Positions 1 through 4,530 of a stretch of 7,144 nucleotides of DNA are shown piece by piece; the first letter of the stretch is position 1; each line of letters starts with the position of its first letter. The position numbers and the translations under genes were made by a program. Under the pieces are notes generated by a model that was not told the origin of the DNA, made no database searches, and saw only the letters and a program-made list of their open reading frames with translations. This DNA comes from Pseudomonadota bacterium (GTDB lineage Bacteria > Pseudomonadota > Alphaproteobacteria > Rhizobiales > Devosiaceae). The DNA lies in NCBI GenBank assembly GCA_023431205.1, contig JAEYXQ010000088.1, positions 1 through 7,144 on the forward strand, in the 5' to 3' direction.

Positions 1-796
1 CGTCGTGGTCGAAAAGCACCACCACGAAGTGGCCTCGGCCCAGCACGAACTGGGCATCAAGTTCGCCCCGATGATCAAGTCGGCCGACGACGTGCAGATC
101 TACAAGTACGTCATCCAGCAGGTCGCCCACGCCTACGGCAAGACCGTGACCTTCATGCCGAAGCCGATCTACGGCGACAACGGCTCGGGCATGCACTGCC
201 ACCAGTCGATCTGGAAGGACGGCAAGCCGCTCTTCGCCGGTGACCAGTATGCCGGCCTGTCGATGGAAGCGCTGTACTACATCGGCGGCATCATCAAGCA
301 CGCCAAGGCCATCAACGCGTTCACCAACCCGACCACCAACAGCTACAAGCGCCTGGTGCCGGGCTTCGAGGCCCCCGTGCTGCTCGCCTACTCTGCCCGC
401 AACCGCTCGGCTTCGTGCCGCATCCCGTTCGGCCAGTCGCCGAAGGCAAAGCGCGTCGAGGTTCGTTTCCCCGATCCGCTGGCGAACCCCTATCTCGGCT
501 TCGCCGCCCTGCTGATGGCCGGCATCGACGGCATCAAGAACAAGATCCACCCGGGCGACCCGATGGACAAGGACCTCTACGAGCTGCCGCGCCAGGAGCT
601 GATGCAGATCCCGACCGTGTCCGGTTCGCTGCGCGAGGCTCTGGAAGCTCTCGACAAGGACCGCGAGTTCCTCAAGGCCGGCGGCGTGTTCGAGGACGAC
701 CAGATCGACAGCTACATCGAGCTCAAGATGACCGAAGTCGTCAAGTTCCAGCACACCCCGCACCCGGTCGAGTACGAAATGTACTACTCGGCCTGA
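1..796 (+). CDS. glnA: Glutamine synthetase type I, C-terminal part (5' end outside window)
   Basis: Makes glutamine from glutamate, ammonia and ATP in the cytoplasm; the family assembles as dodecamers. The gene enters the window already open (first full codon at 2) and ends with TGA at 794-796, leaving about 264 residues, roughly the C-terminal 55 percent of a 470-residue enzyme. Family landmarks are visible: VEKHHHEVA (metal/glutamate-binding block) at the start, the ATP-site stretch around NGSGMHCHQS (codons about 182-210), NPTTNSYKRLVPG, RNRSASCRIP with the active-site arginines, and VEVRFPDP. Near the C-terminus DLYELP contains the tyrosine (codon 578-580) that matches the adenylylation site of the GSI-beta class. 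I therefore infer control by GlnE/PII-type adenylylation, although neither partner is in view. A strong terminator follows directly, so the gene ends its transcription unit. Identification is secure; only the N-terminus and promoter are missing. Confidence 0.97.
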   Translation, partial: VVVEKHHHEVASAQHELGIKFAPMIKSADDVQIYKYVIQQVAHAYGKTVTFMPKPIYGDNGSGMHCHQSIWKDGKPLFAGDQYAGLSMEALYYIGGIIKHAKAINAFTNPTTNSYKRLVPGFEAPVLLAYSARNRSASCRIPFGQSPKAKRVEVRFPDPLANPYLGFAALLMAGIDGIKNKIHPGDPMDKDLYELPRQELMQIPTVSGSLREALEALDKDREFLKAGGVFEDDQIDSYIELKMTEVVKFQHTPHPVEYEMYYSA

Positions 797-813
797 TCAG
801 GGCGAAAGACCAT

Positions 814-843
814 GGAGGGGCCCTGCGGGGCCCCTTCTCTTTT
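814..843 (+). terminator. Rho-independent terminator of glnA
   Basis: A GC-rich stem pairs 814-823 (core AGGGGCCC) with 828-837 (core GGGCCCCT) around a TGCG loop, and is followed by TCTTTT. It starts 18 nt after the glnA stop codon. Read on the minus strand the stem is not followed by a clean T-run, so it should act mainly on glnA rather than on the converging gene that ends at 849. Confidence 0.88.
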
Positions 844-848
844 GCCGG

Positions 849-1106
849 TCAGCGATCCGGATTGTAGCGGCGGAAGGCCTGGACGGCGCGGGCATCCTCT
901 ACCCGCTTCAAGATCACGCCGGCCAGGAGGTCCTGCGAATTGGTGGAAAGCCCCTTGGCCGTACGCATGTACTCGCCCATCGCCTCCGCATCGAAACCGG
1001 CTTGGCCGATGACCTGCGCCAGCGCTCGGTAGAACGCCTCATCCTCGGCGGGATCGGTGGTGTGCCAGGTGTCGCGGTTGAGATAGGTATCGAAGATTGC
1101 GTACAT
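849..1106 (-). CDS. Small uncharacterised protein (85 aa)
   Basis: I do not recognise a family. From the ATG at 1106-1104 it encodes an acidic, mostly helical-looking, soluble protein of 85 residues beginning MYAIFDTYLNRDTWHTTDP and ending FRRYNPDR, without signal peptide or membrane segment. The body (AEDEAFYRALAQVIGQAGF, EAMGEYMRTAKGL, LLAGVILKRVEDAR) reads like a real helical protein rather than a shadow. The frame stays open upstream to a GTG at 1184 (111 aa), but that GTG directly follows the stop of the PilZ gene, lacks a Shine-Dalgarno sequence, and its extra 26 residues are low-complexity Gly/His/Ser/Arg. I therefore prefer the internal ATG, which has a GAGG two bases upstream, closer than ideal. 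It is the last gene of the minus-strand group and converges on glnA with only 5 nt between its stop and that terminator. Existence is likely; start and function are uncertain. Confidence 0.55.
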   Translation of the reverse strand: MYAIFDTYLNRDTWHTTDPAEDEAFYRALAQVIGQAGFDAEAMGEYMRTAKGLSTNSQDLLAGVILKRVEDARAVQAFRRYNPDR

Positions 1107-1128
1107 CGCCTCGCTCGCTGTGTCGCCG

Positions 1129-1171
1129 CCTGAACGGCCATGGTGGCCGTCAGGTTGCCGGCTTTCGGCAA
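1129..1171. repeat. Two back-to-back stem-loops in the PilZ/small-gene spacer
   Basis: Hairpin A pairs CCTGA+CGGCCA (1129-1140, with A1134 bulged) with TGGCCG+TCAGG (1144-1154) around a 3-nt loop, an 11-bp stem. Hairpin B pairs TTGCCG (1155-1160) with CGGCAA (1166-1171) around a 5-nt loop. They abut without a spacer and fill about half of the 78-nt gap between the PilZ stop and the next ATG. No T-run follows on either strand, so a classical terminator is unlikely. An mRNA-processing or stability element is possible. Confidence 0.5.
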
Positions 1172-1184
1172 GCAGGTCCAGCAC

Positions 1185-1871
1185 TTAGCCGGTGGCGCGC
1201 GCAGCCTCTTCCTCGACCGCCACGGGCGGCGCCATCAGCGCCTCGAGGTCGTCGAACGCCTGCAGCTGCACGAACTGCAGGGCAAAACCCACCTCGATAT
1301 AGCGCACCACCCGGCCCACCAGCTTGCCGACCGCCATGGGCGTGCCGATCTCGGGCCAGATGTTTGCCGATACCGCCACGCCCGACTGCGAGATGTCGAT
1401 CACAAAGCAGGGGATGCAGGTACCGTCGGCCAGGGTGATGGTCGTGCGCGGGTCGCGCGGCAGGATACGCTTGTGCTCGCGCTTGTCAGGCACCTGCTCA
1501 TAGACGTGCTTGCGCTGCCAGACGATCTTGGCGCCGAGCTTGTCGCGCTCGGCATCGGTCAGGGCCAGATCCATGACGAATCCGGACGGCAGGCGCCGGC
1601 TGATGCGCCCGCGCAGCATGCCGAAGGAATCGAAATTGGCGGTCACCAGCTCGTTGACCTTGCCCACGACGGGGCCGATCACCACCGCCAGCCGGGTCGA
1701 GATCGAGCACAACCGGCAGGCATAGACCGGCAGCGTCTCGGCACCCGTGCGACGCTCGGGCAGGACGTAGCGCCCGCCCGCTGCTCCAATGAAGCGGACG
1801 TCGTGCCACTCGAACTGCGATCGGGATGGCAGATCATCCCCGAAGAGTGCAGACGACAAGGCTTCCCCCAA
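1185..1871 (-). CDS. PilZ-domain protein (probable c-di-GMP receptor)
   Basis: A 228-residue soluble protein, with no signal peptide or membrane segment. The C-terminal half carries a canonical PilZ domain: the cyclic-di-GMP clamp RxxxR is REHKR at residues 131-135, and the second motif (D/N)xSxxG is DISQSG at 159-164, followed by beta-rich segments (VGRVVRYIEVGFALQFV). The N-terminal half (about residues 20-105) has a similar beta pattern, with CSISTRLAVVIGP aligning roughly to the DxSxxG strand. It lacks the RxxxR clamp and may be a degenerate, non-binding PilZ copy. I infer a cytoplasmic c-di-GMP effector, target unknown. There is no ATG near the 5' end: an in-frame TAA lies just upstream, and the candidate starts are TTG at 1871 (AAGGA only 1-2 nt before it) or TTG at 1859 (GGGGGAA about 3 nt before it). 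The gene lies 47 nt behind the ABC-F gene on the same strand, compatible with cotranscription, though the AT-rich gap could hold its own promoter. Confidence 0.87.
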   Translation of the reverse strand: MGEALSSALFGDDLPSRSQFEWHDVRFIGAAGGRYVLPERRTGAETLPVYACRLCSISTRLAVVIGPVVGKVNELVTANFDSFGMLRGRISRRLPSGFVMDLALTDAERDKLGAKIVWQRKHVYEQVPDKREHKRILPRDPRTTITLADGTCIPCFVIDISQSGVAVSANIWPEIGTPMAVGKLVGRVVRYIEVGFALQFVQLQAFDDLEALMAPPVAVEEEAARATG

Positions 1872-1918
1872 ATCCTTTCGACTTTGAGATTATCTAAGCT
1901 CAACTTCCTAACGAGTGG

Positions 1919-3442
1919 TCACGCGCGCCCTTCACATTGTTCTGCCGCGGCAAAGAATGGGCCGGGCGAAGCCACCTCCCGCAACCGCTTCCCGTCGATC
2001 TGCAGGAAACGGCTGCCCAGGCCCCGCACGAAGCTGCGGTCATGCGAGACCAGCAGGCATGTGGCGCCATGGCTGACGACCTCGTCCTCCAGCCGCTCCT
2101 GTCCCGGAATGTCGAGGTGATTGGTGGGTTCGTCCAGCAGATAGAGGTTCGGCTCGGTGAGCCTCAGCACCAGCAGGCCCAGCCGCGTTCGCTGACCGTA
2201 GGAAAGCTGGCCTACCCGCCTGCCCTGCTGCTCCACCGAAAACCCGGCCCCGGCCAGCAGGCTGCGCCGGCGCTGGTCGCCGATATCGAAACGCTGCAGC
2301 ACCTCGGTCGGCGTCTGCTTTTCGGGCAGGAGCGACAGCGCCTGGTCGAGGTATCCGGCCACCACCTGCGGGCTGGTCCTCAGGCCCGGCACCGCCGTGC
2401 CCGCCAGCGCCCGGTGGACCAGCTTGAGAAGCTGCGACTTGCCCGTTCCGTTCGCACCCAGCAGCACCACGCGGTCACCCTGGAACACGTGCAGCTTGTC
2501 GATCCGGAACAGGGCCCTGCCGTCCGGTGCGGCGACCTCGACCTCCTCGAAGGCCAGCATCACCCTGGCCTGTGCGCCGGCGTTCACAAGCCGGATGTCG
2601 CCGCTTCGCTCCCGATGCACCTCGGCCGCCGCAGCCTCGATCTTTGCCGCCCGCTCCCGCAGGTATTTGGATTTGACCACCAGCAGGTCGCTGCCGGAAT
2701 TGATGCCGATATTGGTGAGCTTGGCCGCCTGCTTGCGCAGCCGTTCGGCTTCCTTGAGTTCGCGCTCCCGCTGCGCCTCCGCGGCCTCGTCAGCCTCTGC
2801 CAGCGCAATGCGGGCGTGGCTGAAGGGCAACCCAAAGGTTACCGACTCCGTCGGCCGCAGGAAGAGCGTGCGGTTGGTGGTGTTGTCGAGGAACTGCCGG
2901 TCGTGGCTGGCGATCACCACCGGCACCGACTTCGGCAGCCCGGCGAGCCAGCGCTCCAATTGCGCCAGCCGGGTCAGGTCGAGATGGTTGGTCGGTTCGT
3001 CGAGCAGCAGCATGTCGGGCTGCTGGACCCAGGTGCGGGCGATCAGGGCGATGCGCTGCCAGCCGCCGCTGAGTTCGCCCACAAGGCGGTCTCGCATCTC
3101 GGCTGGTGTGTCGAACTCGTCGAGCGCCACCTCCACCCGCCAGGCCTCATAGTCGCGCTCCGCCTCCGGCAGCGCTTCGAGCACGGCCTCGCGCAGCGTG
3201 AGCACGAGCGAAGCCTTGGGCATGTCCTGCTCGACATAGCCCACCGTCAGCCCGCGTGAGCGCACGACCTCGCCGGTGGTCAGTTCGCCCAGGCCGGCCA
3301 TGGCACGCAGCAGCGTGGTCTTGCCGCGGCCGTTGCCGGCGACGAGCCCGAGACGGTCGCCTTCGGCAATGACGATGTCGAGGTTGGAAAAAAGCGGTTC
3401 GGTGGCGATGACGCCGGCGTTGCGGAGACTGATCGATCCCAT
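1919..3442 (-). CDS. ABC-F family ATPase (ribosome-associated, two ABC domains)
   Basis: A 507-residue protein with two ATP-binding cassettes and no transmembrane segments, the architecture of ABC-F proteins, which act on the ribosomal E site rather than as transporters. Cassette 1: Walker A AGNGRGKT (about 35-42), signature LSGGW (124-128), Walker B LLLDEPTNHLD (from 145), switch His in ASHDRQF (180). A charged, probably coiled-coil linker spans about 208-293; its tip region (NIGINSGSDLLVVKSKYLRE) corresponds to the P-site-tRNA interaction motif. Cassette 2: Walker A GANGTGKS (329-336), signature LSYGQ (413-417), Walker B YLLDEPTNHLD (from 434), switch His in VSHDRSF (467). I chose the ATG at 3442 because MGSISLRNAGV fits family N-termini; an upstream in-frame start at 3523 would add 27 unlikely residues. 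The ribosome-binding site is weak. Odd point: the first Walker A glycine of cassette 1 is alanine. Whether it gives antibiotic resistance or has a housekeeping role cannot be told from sequence alone. PilZ follows it downstream; a structured leader precedes it. Confidence 0.95.
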   Translation of the reverse strand: MGSISLRNAGVIATEPLFSNLDIVIAEGDRLGLVAGNGRGKTTLLRAMAGLGELTTGEVVRSRGLTVGYVEQDMPKASLVLTLREAVLEALPEAERDYEAWRVEVALDEFDTPAEMRDRLVGELSGGWQRIALIARTWVQQPDMLLLDEPTNHLDLTRLAQLERWLAGLPKSVPVVIASHDRQFLDNTTNRTLFLRPTESVTFGLPFSHARIALAEADEAAEAQRERELKEAERLRKQAAKLTNIGINSGSDLLVVKSKYLRERAAKIEAAAAEVHRERSGDIRLVNAGAQARVMLAFEEVEVAAPDGRALFRIDKLHVFQGDRVVLLGANGTGKSQLLKLVHRALAGTAVPGLRTSPQVVAGYLDQALSLLPEKQTPTEVLQRFDIGDQRRRSLLAGAGFSVEQQGRRVGQLSYGQRTRLGLLVLRLTEPNLYLLDEPTNHLDIPGQERLEDEVVSHGATCLLVSHDRSFVRGLGSRFLQIDGKRLREVASPGPFFAAAEQCEGRA

Positions 3443-3540
3443 CGGAAAATTCCATTGGTGCGGCGCAGACGGCGCCATTTGCCAGAAGATGACGGCGCCA
3501 GGGCGAACCGTCAGGATGGGCAAACCAGTGGGATGAGACC

Positions 3541-3570
3541 GAAAAGAAAGATCCGGACCAGCGCCTGGTC
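3541..3570 (-). terminator. Possible weak intrinsic terminator/attenuator
   Basis: On the minus strand GACCAG and CTGGTC pair around a 3-nt loop (3570-3556), then CGGA, then TCTTTCTTTTC (3551-3541). The 6-bp stem is short and the 4-nt spacer before the T-rich tract is longer than usual, so strength would be modest. It could end transcripts of the small minus-strand ORFs upstream, or attenuate readthrough into the ABC-F gene. The 5' arm overlaps the stop codon (3571-3569) of the short ORF. Confidence 0.35.
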
Positions 3571-3637
3571 AGCCCTGCAGCGAAAACCGCAGGGCAGGAA
3601 CAGGGCCGCGCTGGCGATGATGCCGGTAGCTATGCAT
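3569..3637 (-). CDS. Candidate leader peptide (22 codons) upstream of the ABC-F gene
   Basis: ATG at 3637-3635 is preceded by a near-perfect Shine-Dalgarno AGGAGG (3648-3643) with 5-nt spacing, the best such match I noticed in the window. The product would be basic, starting MHSYRHHRQRG and ending RFSLQG, with a TGA at 3571-3569 that overlaps the following stem-loop. The frame can be extended upstream to an ATG at 3706 (45 aa), whose ATGA overlaps the stop of the next candidate ORF. The peptide matches nothing I recognise. The ribosome-binding site and position make a regulatory uORF plausible, but chance is a real alternative. Confidence 0.3.
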   Translation of the reverse strand: MHSYRHHRQRGPVPALRFSLQG

Positions 3638-3660
3638 GCAGCCCTCCTGTTGGCGTGATC

Positions 3661-4000
3661 GGTGGCGCAGCAATACCGCCGGCTGCCAGTGATGGCAACC
3701 GGTCATGCGAAGTAGAACAGCGCGGAAACGCAGAACAACACACCCAGACGCGGGGCAGTCAGATCGGCCAGCCGGTACGCAATACCTGAAAACCCGGCAA
3801 ACGGCCGATCGAGACGGCGGCTCGAGCCGAGCGGGACAGGGTACGCAAAACAAGTTTCCCGGTCGGCTTGCATACGGCTACTCCAGACCAAAACCGTATG
3901 ACTTGGTTGTAGCCGCCTGCGCTTAAGAAAGTGCTTTCAAGAAGCAAACGGAATGTAAATCCGCCGCCCGATCTTGGGACACGGAGCCGAGCATTCCCCC
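3661..4000. other. Rest of the ABC-F/secreted-protein spacer, no confident gene
   Basis: Apart from the weak 56-aa ORF I see no supportable gene here. The stretch 3890-3960 is noticeably AT-richer than the surroundings and may contain promoters, but no clear -35/-10 pair stands out on either strand. A perfect 10-bp palindrome GGCTCGAGCC lies at 3819-3828. No terminator-like hairpin with T-run follows the secreted-protein gene that ends at 4001. Confidence 0.5.
3703..3873 (-). CDS. Candidate small protein with C-terminal hydrophobic segment (56 aa)
   Basis: Weak candidate. ATG at 3873-3871 has a GGAG (3884-3881) 7 nt upstream. The product is polar and Arg-rich for about 30 residues and then hydrophobic (LADLTAPRLGVLFCVSALFYFA), as for a single-pass small membrane protein. 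About two thirds of codons end in G or C, which looks lower than in the confident genes nearby. The start codon and ribosome-binding site lie within a perfect 7-bp inverted repeat (3871-3877 and 3894-3900). I recognise no family, and it may be non-coding. Confidence 0.25.
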   Translation of the reverse strand: MQADRETCFAYPVPLGSSRRLDRPFAGFSGIAYRLADLTAPRLGVLFCVSALFYFA

Positions 4001-4315
4001 CTAGCCTACCGGCCGCAGCCGCTCGCGACCTTCGATCCTGCCGGTGCAGATGTTGAAGTCCAACAGCCACACCCAGCCCTCGCGCGTGGCGCGCACTTGG
4101 ATGTGCTTGTCCATCTCCACATTGAGCGCGATGTTGTCGTACCCTCGGGCAGCGACGGCTTGGCGCACCTGGTAGTCATTGAGGCAGGTGATCCGCTCGG
4201 GGAAGAAATCCGAACGCTCGTCGCCAAAGAAGATGCCGAAGTTGAGGTTCTGCGCGGCGGTCGGCTGGACGAGCAGCCCGGCGCTGGCGATCACGATTGC
4301 TGCAAGCGTGCGCAT
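4001..4315 (-). CDS. Small exported protein with signal peptide, function unknown
   Basis: A 104-residue protein with an N-terminal Sec signal peptide: MRT, a hydrophobic core (LAAIVIASAGLLV) and a likely cleavage site after PTAA at about residues 18-21. The mature part of about 83 residues should be periplasmic. It has two cysteines (C44 in RITCLNDYQV, C90 in FNICTGR), which could form a disulfide. The pattern CLxDYQVRQAVAARGYDNI, then a charged strand (HIQVRATREGWVWLLDFN) and CTGRI resembles small secreted proteins common in rhizobia-like genomes, with a faint PepSY-like layout. I recall this as a type rather than a named family and assign no function. The start is well supported: AAGGAA lies 5 nt before the ATG, and a small hairpin (GCGCC/GGCGC, 4330-4343) lies just upstream of it. 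It is transcribed divergently from parE and has no obvious cotranscribed neighbour. Confidence 0.82.
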   Translation of the reverse strand: MRTLAAIVIASAGLLVQPTAAQNLNFGIFFGDERSDFFPERITCLNDYQVRQAVAARGYDNIALNVEMDKHIQVRATREGWVWLLDFNICTGRIEGRERLRPVG

Positions 4316-4413
4316 GGCGGTTCCTTTCCGCGCCTTCTGGCGCTATCGGAGAAATCAATCCTCCATCCTGCGTCGGGTTGCTTGAACTGAGGGCCAACGG
4401 GCCATTCAGCCGC

Positions 4414-4431
4414 CGTTCATCTTCGTTCATC
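4414..4431. repeat. Direct repeat CGTTCATC x2, 10-bp period
   Basis: CGTTCATC occurs at 4414-4421 and again at 4424-4431, so equivalent bases are 10 bp apart, one helical turn. It sits in the 215-nt divergent spacer, about 100 nt upstream of both the exported-protein start and the parE start. OmpR/PhoB-type regulators bind direct repeats of about this period, so a binding site is conceivable; no specific regulator is implied. Confidence 0.35.
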
Positions 4432-4459
4432 CGGTTGTTGGGGAAGAGCGGCGCACCAG

Positions 4460-4489
4460 GCGGTTCAACCGCACCGTGGCGAGTATGAT
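4460..4489 (+). promoter_or_regulatory. Candidate parE promoter with a palindrome over the -35
   Basis: TATGAT at 4484-4489 is a good sigma70 -10 (5 of 6), about 41 nt before the parE ATG. The matching -35 region (around 4460-4467) is a poor match to TTGACA, but contains a perfect palindrome GCGGTT-C-AACCGC (4460-4472). A weak -35 overlapped by an inverted repeat is the layout expected of an operator. Both promoter and operator are inference from sequence pattern. Confidence 0.4.
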
Positions 4490-4530
4490 AGAACCAACGT
4501 TCCCGATTCGGTCCCCATTACGGACGATGC

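Larger units (their letters stand above)
3443..3660 (-). promoter_or_regulatory. Putative structured leader of the ABC-F gene
   Basis: Read on the minus strand, this stretch holds in order: an AGGAGG with a 22-codon ORF (3637-3569); hairpin 1, GCCCTGC/GCAGGGC, arms 3595-3589 and 3578-3572; hairpin 2, GACCAG/CTGGTC, arms 3570-3565 and 3561-3556, then a T-rich tract (3550-3541); and a possible stem between two self-complementary GGCGCC blocks (3499-3494 and 3476-3471) ending about 30 nt before the ABC-F ATG. Several ABC-F genes in other bacteria are known to be controlled by uORF-dependent attenuation, and this order of elements fits that idea. The function here is inference; I found no convincing -35/-10 pair for the transcript. 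Confidence 0.35.

Noticed and set aside
1872..1918. AT-rich ABC-F/PilZ gap with a -10-like GATAAT on the minus strand and a TTGAG/CTCAA inverted repeat
   Set aside because: No matching -35 at proper spacing, and the 5-bp repeat is too short to claim as an operator.
1140..2120. A 326-codon plus-strand open frame spanning the PilZ gene and the ABC-F 3' end
   Set aside because: It crosses two real minus-strand genes and their spacer; its sequence (Ala/Gly/Asp/His-rich) has no domain signature.
1937..3259. A 440-codon plus-strand open frame antisense to the ABC-F gene
   Set aside because: No recognisable motifs, Gln/Leu/Arg/His-rich shadow composition, and a fully motif-supported gene on the opposite strand.
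3705..3926. A 73-codon plus-strand open frame in the ABC-F/secreted-protein spacer
   Set aside because: Arg/Thr/Gln-rich sequence, no good ribosome-binding site, no domain-like pattern.
3930..3937. CTTGAAA on the minus strand, resembling a sigma32 -35
   Set aside because: No CCCAT-type -10 at the required distance downstream.
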